Shown here one piece after another: positions 7,910 through 16,720 of a stretch of 64,000 bases of DNA (the stretch's first letter is position 1; each line of letters begins with the position of its first letter). Source of the DNA: Paracoccus luteus (lineage in GTDB: Bacteria; Pseudomonadota; Alphaproteobacteria; Rhodobacterales; Rhodobacteraceae). Under the pieces are notes generated by a model. That model saw only the letters and a program-made list of their open reading frames with translations, had not been told where the DNA came from and did not search any database. The position numbers and the translations under genes are program-made. The stretch lies in assembly GCF_004522155.1 (NCBI RefSeq), contig NZ_SDEA01000002.1:248001-312000 (forward strand), read 5' to 3'.

Positions 7910-8851
7910 ATGGCCCAGCGGCATCACGCGGACATGGTGATCCAGCGCACGCATGCGGCGGGCGACCTGTCGGCGCTGACCGCAAGCTGGCGGCGGTCGG
8001 CGGTCAAGCACGGGCTGGACCCGGCAGCGCAGCCGCGCGGCCCGCGCATCGACGGCGCGGCGCTGGCCCAGCGGCGGCAGCGCATGGACGGGTTCCTGCA
8101 CGTCGCGGCGCCCCAGATCGACGCGCTTTACCGGCTGGTCGGCGCCTCGGGGTGTTCGGTGCTGCTGACCGACGCCGAGGGGATCGTGCTGGACCGGCGC
8201 GTGGCCGACGCGGACGCCGCGGCGTTCGACGGCTGGGATCTGGCCCCCGGCACAGACTGGTCGGAATCGGCGCAGGGCACCAACGGCATCGGCACCTGCC
8301 TGGTCGAGGGGCGGCAGGTCATCATCCACCGCGACGAACATTTCCTGTCGCGCAACACCGCGATGAGCTGCCTTGACGCCCCGATCCACGGCCCCGAGGG
8401 GCAGGTGATCGCGGCGCTGGACGTGTCGTCGGCGCGCGCCGACCAGACCGAGCCGATGAACGCGCTGATCGGGGCGATGGTCGGCCAGACCGCCCGCCAG
8501 ATCGAGGCCGCGTATTTCCGCGCGGCCTTTGTCGGCGCGCGGTTCGTCGTGGCGGGCGACAGCGGCGAATCGCTGGTCGCGGTGGACCGGGACGATCTGG
8601 CCATCGGGGCCACGCGCGACGCCCGCCGGGCGCTGGGGCTGCCGCGGCTGGGCGCGCTGAAACCCCGGCCGCTGGCCGACCTGATCGGCCGCGACGACGA
8701 CATGCAGGGCCTTGACCGCGCCGAGCGCGCGGCGCTGACGCGGGCGCTGGCGCGGGCCGACGGCAACGTCTCGGCCGCGGCGCGCGCGCTGGGGGTGGGG
8801 CGCGCCACGCTCTATCGCAAGATGGCGCGGCTGGGGCTGGACGCCCGATGA
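7910..8851 (+). CDS. GAF domain transcriptional regulator with Fis-type HTH (AcoR-like, no AAA+ domain)
   Basis: A 313-residue regulator. Residues ~70-210 form a GAF sensor domain with the AcoR-type signature GTDWSESAQGTNGIGTCL and a DAPIHGPEGQVIAALDVSS end. The C-terminus is a Fis-type helix-turn-helix (NVSAAARALGVGRATLYRKM). The central sigma-54-interacting ATPase of full AcoR is absent, so it probably works with ordinary promoters as a short AcoR-like protein. Its target is most likely the aldehyde dehydrogenase gene 155 bases downstream on the same strand, because a perfect inverted repeat lies between them. The effector is unknown; acetaldehyde or a related alcohol product is a reasonable guess. 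Confidence 0.85.
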   Translation: MAQRHHADMVIQRTHAAGDLSALTASWRRSAVKHGLDPAAQPRGPRIDGAALAQRRQRMDGFLHVAAPQIDALYRLVGASGCSVLLTDAEGIVLDRRVADADAAAFDGWDLAPGTDWSESAQGTNGIGTCLVEGRQVIIHRDEHFLSRNTAMSCLDAPIHGPEGQVIAALDVSSARADQTEPMNALIGAMVGQTARQIEAAYFRAAFVGARFVVAGDSGESLVAVDRDDLAIGATRDARRALGLPRLGALKPRPLADLIGRDDDMQGLDRAERAALTRALARADGNVSAAARALGVGRATLYRKMARLGLDAR

Positions 8852-8865
8852 TGACGGCGCCCCCA

Positions 8866-8885
8866 TTGTCTCACCCATGAGACAA
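8866..8885. promoter_or_regulatory. Perfect inverted repeat, likely operator for the AcoR-like regulator
   Basis: TTGTCTCA (8866-8873) and TGAGACAA (8878-8885) are exact inverted copies with a four-base spacer. The site lies between the regulator and the aldehyde dehydrogenase, about 120 bases before the dehydrogenase start. The half-site TGTCTC resembles the TGT…ACA sites of AcoR-type Fis-HTH activators. A dimeric Fis-type domain would fit the symmetry. Confidence 0.65.
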
Positions 8886-9006
8886 CCGGGCGCGGAAATC
8901 GACCGCGGCCGAATTGACCGGACCGGGTCCGCCGCCGCAGCATGACGGCCGACCCGGAGCCGAGGAGCCGGGACAGACCGACAGATCGACATCAGGGAGG
9001 ATGACG

Positions 9007-10533
9007 ATGCCGAACGACCAGACGCATGAGTTCAAGGGTGTCAGCGCGATGCCCTTCGCCAAGCGCTACGACAACTTCATCGGCGGCGACTGGGTCGCGC
9101 CCAAGGCCGGGCGCTATTTCGACAACACCACGCCGATCACCGGCGCCTCGATCGGCGAGATCGCCCGGTCCGACGCCGATGACATCAACGCCGCGCTGGA
9201 CGCCGCCCACGCGGCCGCCGACGGCTGGGGCCGCACCAGCCCGCAGGCCCGCGCCACGGTCCTGCTGAAGATCGCCGACCGGATGGAGCAGAACCTGGAA
9301 CTGCTGGCGACGGCGGAAACCTGGGACAACGGCAAGCCCATCCGCGAGACGATGGCCGCCGACCTGCCGCTGGCGATCGACCATTTCCGGTATTTCGCCG
9401 GGTGCCTGCGCTCGCAGGAAGGCTCGCTCAGCCAGATTGACGACGACACCGTCGCCTATCACTTCCACGAGCCGCTGGGCGTCGTGGGCCAGATCATCCC
9501 GTGGAACTTTCCGCTGCTGATGGCCTGCTGGAAGCTGGCGCCCGCGCTGGCCGCCGGCAACTGCGTGGTGCTGAAACCGGCCGAGCAGACGCCCGCGTCC
9601 ATCATGGTCTGGGCCAGCGTGATCGGCGACCTGCTGCCGCCGGGCGTGCTGAACATCGTCAACGGCTTCGGGCTGGAAGCCGGCAAGCCGCTGGCGTCGT
9701 CGAACCGCATCGGCAAGATCGCCTTCACCGGCGAAACCTCGACCGGGCGGCTGATCATGCAGTATGCGTCCGAAAACCTCATCCCCGTCACGCTGGAACT
9801 GGGGGGCAAGTCGCCCAACATCTTCTTTGCCGACGTCGCGCGCGAGGATGACGATTTCTTCGACAAGGCGCTGGAAGGGTTCAGCATGTTCGCGCTGAAC
9901 CAGGGCGAGGTCTGCACCTGCCCGTCGCGCGTGCTGATCCAGGAATCGATCTATGAGCGGTTCATGGAACGCGCGGTCAAGCGGGTGCAGGCGATCAAGC
10001 AGGGCGACCCGCGCGAAAGCGACACCATGATCGGCGCGCAGGCGTCCAAGGAACAGCACGACAAGATCCAGTCCTATCTGGACATCGGCCGGGGCGAGGG
10101 CGCCGAGGTGCTGACCGGCGGCGGCGCGGCCGACCTGGGGGGCGAGCTGTCCAGCGGCTATTACATCCAGCCGACGATCTTCAAGGGCAACAACAAGATG
10201 CGGATCTTCCAGGAGGAGATCTTCGGCCCGGTGGTCTCGGTCACGACCTTCAAGGACGAGGACGAGGCGCTGTCGATCGCCAACGACACGCTTTACGGCC
10301 TTGGGTCGGGCGTGTGGTCGCGCGACATGAACACCTGCTATCGCATGGGCCGCGGGATCAAGGCCGGGCGGGTCTGGACCAACTGCTATCACGCCTATCC
10401 CGCGCATGCGGCCTTTGGCGGCTACAAGCAGTCGGGCATCGGGCGCGAGACGCACAAGATGATGCTGGACCACTATCAGCAGACCAAGAACATGCTGGTC
10501 AGCTATTCGCCCAAGAAGCTGGGCTTCTTCTGA
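9007..10533 (+). CDS. NAD-dependent aldehyde dehydrogenase (acetaldehyde dehydrogenase, AcoD/ExaC type)
   Basis: A 508-residue aldehyde dehydrogenase. The catalytic cysteine is residue 303 in [11 protein letters not shown], with a second cysteine two residues on, and the general base is Glu264 in [11 protein letters not shown]. The start [21 protein letters not shown] and the C-terminal [20 protein letters not shown] are typical of the acetaldehyde dehydrogenases that follow PQQ ethanol oxidation. The ATG at 9007 was chosen because GGGAGG lies six bases before it; an ATG at 9001 directly abuts that site. Next to the AcoR-like regulator and the PQQ genes, it probably oxidises aldehyde made by a quinoprotein alcohol dehydrogenase encoded elsewhere. 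Confidence 0.93.
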   Translation: MPNDQTHEFKGVSAMPFAKRYDNFIGGDWVAPKAGRYFDNTTPITGASIGEIARSDADDINAALDAAHAAADGWGRTSPQARATVLLKIADRMEQNLELLATAETWDNGKPIRETMAADLPLAIDHFRYFAGCLRSQEGSLSQIDDDTVAYHFHEPLGVVGQIIPWNFPLLMACWKLAPALAAGNCVVLKPAEQTPASIMVWASVIGDLLPPGVLNIVNGFGLEAGKPLASSNRIGKIAFTGETSTGRLIMQYASENLIPVTLELGGKSPNIFFADVAREDDDFFDKALEGFSMFALNQGEVCTCPSRVLIQESIYERFMERAVKRVQAIKQGDPRESDTMIGAQASKEQHDKIQSYLDIGRGEGAEVLTGGGAADLGGELSSGYYIQPTIFKGNNKMRIFQEEIFGPVVSVTTFKDEDEALSIANDTLYGLGSGVWSRDMNTCYRMGRGIKAGRVWTNCYHAYPAHAAFGGYKQSGIGRETHKMMLDHYQQTKNMLVSYSPKKLGFF

Positions 10534-10543
10534 ACCACTGCGC

Positions 10544-10566
10544 GGCGCGCCCCCAAGGGGCGCGCC
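10544..10566. terminator. Strong hairpin after aldehyde dehydrogenase
   Basis: Arms GGCGCGCCCC (10544-10553) and GGGGCGCGCC (10557-10566) pair perfectly around a three-base loop, ten bases after the aldehyde dehydrogenase stop and before the convergent gene at 10588. No T-run follows. It could serve either strand. Confidence 0.5.
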
Positions 10567-10587
10567 GTCCGCATCCGGCGGTCGCGG

Positions 10588-11250
10588 TCACAGTTCTGGC
10601 GCGCTTGTCGATGACTGCAACCGCGTTGCATCCCTCAGCTCTTCGGCCTGCTTTTCCGCCCATTGCGGATAGATCGATTCGTAATGGACGAACGGGCTGA
10701 CGGACATCACGGCATAGCCGCGGATCACGCCGCCCATGTCGCTGATCTGGTAATCGGTCTGATAGGCGCAGCTTGCATCGGTCTGACGAACGGTCAGGCT
10801 GACACCAGTCGTCGGCGTCCGCCCCAGTCCGCGCGGCTCAAGGATGATCGGAACCTCGCCACAGGGATTGAACCCGTATTCGCGCTGGCCGTCATACTTG
10901 AACTTCCATCCCGATGACGGGTTCTCGCCGTATTTCTCCAGGAATGCAGAAATATAGGGATCGGCCGCCTGGTCCTTGTCGGGAAAGACCTCGGCGCGGT
11001 GCACGCTTGCGACCATGCGCCCCCGCGGTGTGTCCACGACGTTCAGCGTCAGAAGGTCGGGGAACTCTTCTTTCCCGTCAGGATACGCCTTGAACTTTTC
11101 GCCCCTGCCCAGGACGATCGGACCCTTGTTGTCATCCGCCTCGAACGCCGGAACACTGCATTTCCAATCCTCTTGCGTGTATCCGATTTTTTGCGGGTTT
11201 GATGGTCCGGCAAGAAAGCTGCCCCGAAATGGAACACCTGCCGCACGCAA
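10588..11250 (-). CDS. Hypothetical protein, possibly 5'-truncated
   Basis: The 220-residue frame has no recognised family. It has two or three cysteines (WKCSVPAF, NPCGEVP, ASCAY) and is otherwise soluble and charged. The frame begins right after a TAG stop and its only early start codon is TTG at 11250; the first ATG is about 77 codons further in. An exported protein that has lost its signal-peptide coding end would look like this. Base composition is visibly less GC-rich than its neighbours and codon use is looser, which suggests acquired or decaying DNA. It sits convergent with the aldehyde dehydrogenase and divergent from topoisomerase IB. The function cannot be inferred. Confidence 0.5.
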   Translation of the reverse strand: MRAAGVPFRGSFLAGPSNPQKIGYTQEDWKCSVPAFEADDNKGPIVLGRGEKFKAYPDGKEEFPDLLTLNVVDTPRGRMVASVHRAEVFPDKDQAADPYISAFLEKYGENPSSGWKFKYDGQREYGFNPCGEVPIILEPRGLGRTPTTGVSLTVRQTDASCAYQTDYQISDMGGVIRGYAVMSVSPFVHYESIYPQWAEKQAEELRDATRLQSSTSAPEL

Positions 11251-11389
11251 CTATGCAGGTGGCAACTCGTCTGGCAATGGGCCCGCGCTGCGGACTGGTG
11301 GCCGCCTGCTGGCCGCATCCGCAGATCCACGGCAAGCCGCTGAACCGCGATCCCCCTTGCGGCGTTCCGCACGACAACGGATGCGGGTC

Positions 11390-12451
11390 ATGGCCAACGA
11401 CAGCGGCACCATCGTCGATCCCCAGGACGCCGCCGAAAGCGTCGGGCTGGTCTATGTCACCGACGCCGGCCCCGGCATCACGCGCCGCCGCGCGGGCAAG
11501 GGGTTTTCCTTTCGCGACGCCGACGGCCGCGCCATCAAGGACAAATCCACGCTGGCCCGCGCCCGGTCGCTGGCGATCCCGCCCGCCTGGACCGACGTCT
11601 GGATCTGCCCCGATCCGAGCGGCCACATCCAGGCCACCGGCCGCGACGCCAGGGGGCGCAAGCAATACCGCTATCACCCCCGTTTCCGCGAGGTGCGCGA
11701 CAGCACCAAATACGAACGCATGCTGGATTTCGCGGCCGCCCTGCCCGATTTGCGGGCGCGCGTGGACGCCGACATGGCGCGGCGCGGGATGGTGCGCGAA
11801 AAGGTGCTGGCGACCGTCGTGCATCTGCTGGAAACGACCATGATCCGGGTCGGCAACGCCGATTACGCCAAACAGAACAAGTCGCACGGCCTGACCACGC
11901 TGAAGGACCGCCACGTCAGCGTGTCGGGCGCGCAGGTCAAGTTTTCCTTCAAGGGCAAAAGCGGCAAGCAATGGACGCTGGACGTCCGCGACCGCCGCGT
12001 GGCCCGCATCGTCAAGGCCAGCCAGGATCTGCCCGGCCAGCATTTGTTCCAGTATCTCGACGACGACGGCCAGCAACGCGGCGTGACCTCGGGCGACGTC
12101 AACGCCTATCTGCGCGAGATTACCGGCGCCGACATCACCGCCAAGGATTTCCGCACCTGGACCGGCACGGTGCTGGCCGCGCTGGCGCTGGCGGAATACG
12201 ACGCGGCCGACAGCCAGGCGGCGGCGAAACGCAACGTGCGCGACGCGATCGAGCGGGTGGCGGCGCGGCTGGGCAACACGCCCACGATCTGCCGCAAATG
12301 CTATGTCCATCCGGTGGTGATCGACAGCTATCTTGCCGACGAACTGGCGCTGGACCTGCGCGACGAGATCGAGGACGAACTGGACGAACCCGCCCTGCGC
12401 CCCGAGGAACGGCGCGTCCTGACCTTCCTTCGCGAAAGGCTTGCCGCATGA
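11390..12451 (+). CDS. DNA topoisomerase IB
   Basis: A 353-residue poxvirus-like type IB topoisomerase. The catalytic tyrosine is Tyr305 in CRKCYVHPVV, and the active-site arginine/lysine regions include VREKVLATVVHLLE, KNKSHGLTTLKDRHV-like sequence and KDFRTWTGT (Arg255). It relaxes supercoils through a 3'-phosphotyrosine link. An in-frame ATG nine bases earlier (11381) is an alternative start. The open frame extends upstream to 10976, but that part lies over the opposite-strand hypothetical gene and shows no topoisomerase sequence. Its stop overlaps the next gene by four bases. Confidence 0.93.
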   Translation: MANDSGTIVDPQDAAESVGLVYVTDAGPGITRRRAGKGFSFRDADGRAIKDKSTLARARSLAIPPAWTDVWICPDPSGHIQATGRDARGRKQYRYHPRFREVRDSTKYERMLDFAAALPDLRARVDADMARRGMVREKVLATVVHLLETTMIRVGNADYAKQNKSHGLTTLKDRHVSVSGAQVKFSFKGKSGKQWTLDVRDRRVARIVKASQDLPGQHLFQYLDDDGQQRGVTSGDVNAYLREITGADITAKDFRTWTGTVLAALALAEYDAADSQAAAKRNVRDAIERVAARLGNTPTICRKCYVHPVVIDSYLADELALDLRDEIEDELDEPALRPEERRVLTFLRERLAA

Positions 12452-12789
12452 CGACAGATCGCGACCGCGTGACCGCCACCCCCGCCGCGCTGGCGCTGCT
12501 GGCCCGGATCGTGGCCGATCACGGCCCGGTCATCTTCCACCTGTCGGGCGGCTGCTGCGACGGGTCGTCGCCGATGTGCTATGCGGTGGGCGATTTCCGG
12601 CTGGGCGAACGCGACGTGCTGCTGGGCCATGTCGGAGATGCGCCGTTCTATACAGGCGGCGCGCAGGCGGCGGCCTGGGCCGACACCGACCTGCTGATCG
12701 ACGCGGTCGCCGGCCGTGGCGGCATGTTCAGCCTGGACAACGGGCGGGATGAACGCTTCGTGGTGCGCTCGCCCACTTGCGCCGTCTGA
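12448..12789 (+). CDS. DUF779 domain-containing protein
   Basis: A 113-residue protein with the DUF779 signature HLSGGCCDGSSPMC followed by DVLLGHVGDAPFY. The clustered cysteines suggest metal binding or redox chemistry, but no activity is established. DUF779 genes usually sit directly after acetaldehyde dehydrogenase genes. Here the nearest such gene is 1.9 kb upstream, and the gene is coupled to topoisomerase IB by an ATGA overlap instead. The original pairing may have been broken by insertion of the intervening genes. The start is fixed by the overlap. Confidence 0.85.
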   Translation: MTTDRDRVTATPAALALLARIVADHGPVIFHLSGGCCDGSSPMCYAVGDFRLGERDVLLGHVGDAPFYTGGAQAAAWADTDLLIDAVAGRGGMFSLDNGRDERFVVRSPTCAV

Positions 12790-12829
12790 CCGGACGGGCC
12801 ACATCGGGCCGGACGGAATGGGGACGATC

Positions 12830-13747
12830 ATGGCGCACAAGGTTTTCATCGACGGCGAGGCTGGCACCACGGGGCTGCAGATCCGCGACCGGCTGACGCG
12901 CCGCGACGATATCGAGCTGATCCAGATCGATCCTGCACGGCGCAAGGACGCGGACGCGCGGCGCGAGGCGATGGCGGCGGCCGACGTGGCGATCCTGTGC
13001 CTGCCGGACGAGCCCGCCCGGCAGGCGGTGGCGCTGGCGGATGGGCTGCCCGGTGGCGGGGACGTGCGGTTCATCGACGCCTCCAGCGCGCATCGGGTGG
13101 CCGAGGGCTGGACCTATGGGTTCCCCGAACTGACGCCGGATGCCCGCGCTGCCATCGCGGCATCGGCGCGGGTGTCGAACCCCGGCTGCTATGCGACGGG
13201 GGCCATCGCGCTGCTTGCGCCGCTGGTCGCGCGGGGCGTGCTGGCGGCGGACGAGGTGGCTTCGATCAACGCCGTCAGCGGCTATACCGGCGGCGGCAAG
13301 GAATTGATCGCCGAGATGCAGGGCGAGGGCGCGCCCGATCACTTCGTCTATGCGCTGGCCCAGTCCCACAAGCACCTGCCCGAGGTCATGGCCCATTCCC
13401 GCCTGACCAGCCGCCCGGTCTTTGCCCCGTCAGTCGGGCGGTTCGCGCAGGGCATGGTCGTGCAGGTGCCGGTGCAGCTGAACGGCCGCCGCATCGCCGA
13501 CCTGCACGACGCGCTGGCCGCGCATTACGCGGGCGAACGCTTCGTGCGCGTCACCCCGCCGCAAGCGCGCGTGGTGCCCACCGCGCTGAACGGCACCAAC
13601 GAACTGGAACTGTCCGTGCATGGCAGCGACGACAACGGCTGCGCCGTGCTGGTCGCGGTGCTGGACAACCTCGGCAAGGGCGCGTCGGGCGCCGCCGTCC
13701 AGAACCTGAACCTGATGATCGGCGCGGCCGAGGACGCGGGGCTGTAA
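12830..13747 (+). CDS. argC: N-acetyl-gamma-glutamyl-phosphate reductase, type 2
   Basis: A 305-residue enzyme of the short ArgC class. It begins MAHKVFIDGEAGTTGLQI, the nucleotide-binding loop typical of type 2. The catalytic cysteine is about residue 120 in SNPGCYATG. It reduces N-acetylglutamyl phosphate to the semialdehyde with NADPH in arginine synthesis. An upstream in-frame ATG (12818) is possible; 12830 was preferred because GGGGA lies at a suitable distance and the family start matches. No other arginine gene is adjacent. Confidence 0.94.
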   Translation: MAHKVFIDGEAGTTGLQIRDRLTRRDDIELIQIDPARRKDADARREAMAAADVAILCLPDEPARQAVALADGLPGGGDVRFIDASSAHRVAEGWTYGFPELTPDARAAIAASARVSNPGCYATGAIALLAPLVARGVLAADEVASINAVSGYTGGGKELIAEMQGEGAPDHFVYALAQSHKHLPEVMAHSRLTSRPVFAPSVGRFAQGMVVQVPVQLNGRRIADLHDALAAHYAGERFVRVTPPQARVVPTALNGTNELELSVHGSDDNGCAVLVAVLDNLGKGASGAAVQNLNLMIGAAEDAGL

Positions 13748-13750
13748 GCC

Positions 13751-13802
13751 CTTCTTCTTGGCTGAAATACTCCACGGGGGTCCGGGGGCGTGAAGCCCCC
13801 GG
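13751..13802. terminator. Dispersed CTTCT-GGC…AAATA element with hairpin after argC
   Basis: Four bases after the argC stop the DNA reads CTTCTTCTTGGCTGAAATAC, a G-run, then a perfect hairpin CCGGGGGC (13782-13789) / GCCCCCGG (13795-13802) around GTGAA. It lies between convergent genes. Its likely role is to end transcription, although no T-run follows. Confidence 0.6.
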
Positions 13803-13818
13803 TGGCGGCCGCGCCCCC

Positions 13819-14022
13819 TCAGTCGGCCTTGATCTGGCGCGCCTCGCCGATCAGCATGATGGGGATGCCCGCGCGGATCGGGAACGCCAGTCCGGCGGTG
13901 CGCGACACCAGCTCCTGCCGGGCGGCGTCGTAATCCAGCCGGCCGTGGGTCAGCGGACAGACCAGCGCCTCAAGCATGTGGCGGTCAAAGGCGGGGGTGG
14001 CCGGGTCGGTCGTCTGGGTCAA
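13819..14022 (-). CDS. Trm112-like small zinc-ribbon-fold protein
   Basis: A 67-residue protein: [20 protein letters not shown], then a strand-rich end with [19 protein letters not shown]. This is the YcaR/Trm112-like family, small proteins that in other organisms partner methyltransferases. Of the usual zinc cysteines only one (VCPLTHG) is left, as is common in bacterial members. It overlaps the LON-domain gene upstream by four bases, so the two form an operon with the thioredoxin gene before them. Confidence 0.82.
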   Translation of the reverse strand: MTQTTDPATPAFDRHMLEALVCPLTHGRLDYDAARQELVSRTAGLAFPIRAGIPIMLIGEARQIKAD

Positions 14023-14654
14023 TGCATGCGCTCCTCGTCGTCGCCGCCGATGTGCAGCGCGAATTCGATCAGCCCGTCCAGCATGGCGCGGCGGTCGGGC
14101 ATGGTCTCGGCCTCCAGCAGGGCCTGCTTTTCCTCGACCCCCAGCGGCAGCAGCATGGCCAGGCTGTTGACCAGCAGCTCGTCCTCGGCCTCTTCGGCCG
14201 CGTTCCAGTCGGTCGACAGCTCATGCGCCGCCATATAGCGGCTGAGGCGTTCCATGAACGCCGGCCGGTCGAAACCGGGGTCGTCGCCGGGCTGCGCGGC
14301 GCGGTCGCGCTTGAACCCCGACCAGTCCACGCGGCCGCGCAGATAGGGGGTAAAGCCCTCGATCGCCTCGACCAGCCGGAACCGCGATTCCGCCGCCAGC
14401 GAGATCATCATCCGCCCGTCGTCGGTTTCCGAAAACATCGTCACGCGCCCCGCCGTGCCGACGCCCGCCAGCCCGTCGCCCGCCGGCTGGATCATCCCGA
14501 TCAGCCGGTGGCCGGATTTCAGCACGTCCTCCATCATCTGCAGATAGCGCGGCTCGAAGATCTGCAGCGGCAGGCGCGTGCGCGGCAGCAGCACCGCGCC
14601 CGGCAGCGGGAACAACGGGATCGTGTCCGGCAGCGTGGGCTCGCGGCGCGCCAT
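14019..14654 (-). CDS. LON peptidase substrate-binding domain protein
   Basis: A 211-residue protein made only of the Lon N-terminal (substrate-binding) domain. It begins with [20 protein letters not shown] and includes [16 protein letters not shown]. No ATPase or protease domain follows. Such stand-alone proteins are common in alphaproteobacteria and their job is not settled. It sits two bases after the thioredoxin-like gene and overlaps the Trm112-like gene, and that three-gene cluster hints at a role in protein quality control. Confidence 0.87.
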   Translation of the reverse strand: MARREPTLPDTIPLFPLPGAVLLPRTRLPLQIFEPRYLQMMEDVLKSGHRLIGMIQPAGDGLAGVGTAGRVTMFSETDDGRMMISLAAESRFRLVEAIEGFTPYLRGRVDWSGFKRDRAAQPGDDPGFDRPAFMERLSRYMAAHELSTDWNAAEEAEDELLVNSLAMLLPLGVEEKQALLEAETMPDRRAMLDGLIEFALHIGGDDEERMH

Positions 14655-14656
14655 CG

Positions 14657-15565
14657 TCAGGCGAAGATCAGCGACGACAGCCGCCGCCGGCCCTTTTGCG
14701 CCAAGGGGTCGTTCGGCTTCAGCGCGTCGAAGATGGTGATCAGCTGCGCCTTGGCCGCGCCGTCGTTCCAGTCGCGGTCGCGGCGGAAGGATTCCAGCAG
14801 TTGGTCGATCGCCTCCTCGACCCGGCCCGCGGCGTGCAGGGCGCCGGCATAGTCGATCCGCGCCTGGTGGTCGGCGGGGTCGGCCGCGACGCGCTGTTCC
14901 AGATCGTCCAGCGGCCCGGCGTTCGCGGCCTGCTGCGCCAGCGCCAGCTGGGCGCGCGCCGCCTCGACCGGGGCGGACCCGGCAATCGCGGCGGGCACGC
15001 GGGCCAGCGCCCCGGCGGCGGCATCGGTGTCGCCGCCCGCCAGCCGGGCGCGGATCAGCCCGCCCCAGGCCTGCGCGTTGTCGCCCTCTTCCTCCAGGAT
15101 GGCCTCGAAGGTCTCGGCCGCGTCGTCGGCCGCGCCCTCGGCCAGCATCTGTTCGGCCGCCTCCAGCGCCGCGCCAAGGCCGCCGTCATCGCCGCCAAGG
15201 GCGATCAGCTTGTCCACGAACTTGCGGATCTCGCTGGGCGGCAGCGCGCCCTGGAACGCATCGACCGGCTGTCCCTGATAGAACGCGAACACCGTCGGGA
15301 TCGACTGCACCCGCAGCTGCGAGGCGATCATCTGGTTCTTGTCCACATCGACCTTGGCCATGCGGACGCGGCCCTTGTGGCGCGTCACCTCCGCCTCCAG
15401 CGCGGGGCCGAGGGTCTTGCAGGGGCCGCACCACGGCGCCCAGAAATCGACGATGACCGGCACCTGCATCGAGGCGTCGATCACCTCGGCCATGAAGTCG
15501 GCCTCGGTCACGTCCTTGATGAAATCGGCGGTCTGCGGCTGGTCGCCCGCGCCCTGAAGCAACAT
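14657..15565 (-). CDS. CnoX-like thioredoxin-TPR co-chaperone
   Basis: A 302-residue protein. Residues ~12-115 are a thioredoxin domain with active site WAPWCGPCK (Cys46, Cys49). The remaining ~180 residues are helical repeats (TPR-like) with many AEA/AL pairs. This is the layout of YbbN/CnoX, a chaperone-linked thioredoxin that protects proteins from oxidation. A longer open frame to 16204 exists, but upstream sequence is arginine-rich shadow; MLLQGAGDQPQTADFIKDVT is the conserved family start. First gene of the cluster with the LON-domain and Trm112-like genes. Confidence 0.9.
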   Translation of the reverse strand: MLLQGAGDQPQTADFIKDVTEADFMAEVIDASMQVPVIVDFWAPWCGPCKTLGPALEAEVTRHKGRVRMAKVDVDKNQMIASQLRVQSIPTVFAFYQGQPVDAFQGALPPSEIRKFVDKLIALGGDDGGLGAALEAAEQMLAEGAADDAAETFEAILEEEGDNAQAWGGLIRARLAGGDTDAAAGALARVPAAIAGSAPVEAARAQLALAQQAANAGPLDDLEQRVAADPADHQARIDYAGALHAAGRVEEAIDQLLESFRRDRDWNDGAAKAQLITIFDALKPNDPLAQKGRRRLSSLIFA

Positions 15566-15888
15566 CGCGATGGCCCTTTCGTGTTTCCGGTTTGCGGCAA
15601 TATGGCCCCTGCACCGGGCGGATGAAAGGGGGCCGCGCCACGGGCGGAACGTCATCGCCCACGGGGCGTCGCGCCCCCGCCGCCCCGCGCCAGCCCGGAC
15701 CTGCGGCGTCACCGCACCCGGCCGGCACCGCCCCACGAGACCCGCGCCGTCCGATCCGGTGCCGACGGCCGAACGGGCGACACCCCACCCGACAGCGGCG
15801 GCAGGGGGTCGATGATGTGGACGATCCCGCCGAGGCTGCCCGCCCGCCGGGACACCGCGCCGCGACAGGGCCGGGCGGCGGGTCCGCG
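15566..15888. other. 323-base gap without a supported gene
   Basis: This stretch lies between the start of the thioredoxin gene and the stop of xthA, both on the minus strand. Open frames here are arginine/proline-rich shadows of very GC-rich DNA with no family resemblance. The thioredoxin promoter probably lies at the 15566 end, where the DNA is locally less GC-rich. Confidence 0.5.
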
Positions 15889-16680
15889 TCAGACCGGCAG
15901 GTCGAAACAGGCCATCACCGGAACATGGTCGCTGGGCTGGTCCCAGCCGCGCACCGGGCGCAGGATGCGGCTGTCGTGGCCGGATGCGGCGATATCGGCG
16001 GTCGCCCAGATGTGGTCCAGCCGGCGGCCGCGGTCGGACGCCGACCAGTCGCGGTTGCGGTATGACCACCAGGAAAACAGCTTGCCTGCAGGGATGTCCT
16101 GCCGGGTGACGTCCACCCAGCCGCCCGCGTCCTGCGCCTCGGCCAGATGCGCGACCTCGATGGGGGTGTGGCTGACGGTGCGCAGCAGCGCCTTGTGCGA
16201 CCACACGTCATCCTCGCGCGGGGCGATGTTCAGGTCGCCGACAAGGATCGAGCGTTCCGGCCTGTCCGCGCGGAAGGCGTCCCGCATGTCGGTCAGGTAA
16301 TCCAGCTTCTGCCCGAACTTGACGTTGACCGCGCGGTCCGGCTCGTCCCCGCCGGCGGGCACATAGAAATTGTGGACCGTCACCCCGTTTTCCAGCCGCG
16401 CAGCGACGTGGCGGGCGTGGCCGAGGCCCGCGTGGTCACGCTCTCCCGCGTCCGCGATCGGCAGCCGGGACAGGATCGCCACGCCGTTATAGCCGCGCTG
16501 CCCGCGCGCGACCATCCAGCGGTATCCGGCGTCGTGGAACAGCTGCGCGGGGATCTTGTCGACCGGAGACTTGCATTCCTGCAGGCACAGGATGTCCGGC
16601 GCCTCGTCGGTCAAAAGCCGCAGGACCAGCGCCGAACGCAGCCGGACCGAGTTGATGTTCCAGGTGGCAACGGTGAACAT
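15889..16680 (-). CDS. xthA: Exodeoxyribonuclease III
   Basis: A 263-residue AP endonuclease/3'-exonuclease of the XthA family. It begins MFTVATWNINSVRLR, with the metal-binding glutamate in LCLQECK. Catalytic and substrate residues lie in YNGVAILS, LVGDLNIAP, DHIWAT and QPSDHVPVMA (the C-terminal Asp-His pair). It cuts DNA at abasic sites during base excision repair. The gene is divergent from the glutathione transferase gene with only 40 bases between the two starts. Confidence 0.96.
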   Translation of the reverse strand: MFTVATWNINSVRLRSALVLRLLTDEAPDILCLQECKSPVDKIPAQLFHDAGYRWMVARGQRGYNGVAILSRLPIADAGERDHAGLGHARHVAARLENGVTVHNFYVPAGGDEPDRAVNVKFGQKLDYLTDMRDAFRADRPERSILVGDLNIAPREDDVWSHKALLRTVSHTPIEVAHLAEAQDAGGWVDVTRQDIPAGKLFSWWSYRNRDWSASDRGRRLDHIWATADIAASGHDSRILRPVRGWDQPSDHVPVMACFDLPV

Positions 16681-16700
16681 GGCGGGCGGGATAGCCCGCC
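16681..16700. promoter_or_regulatory. Inverted repeat in the 40-base divergent start region
   Basis: GGCGGGC (16681-16687) and GCCCGCC (16694-16700) are exact inverted arms around six bases, directly beside the xthA start and 20 bases before the glutathione transferase start. It would fold at the 5' end of either mRNA, or act as a binding site. Confidence 0.35.
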
Positions 16701-16720
16701 TTGCGCGAAAGGGAAAGCCG

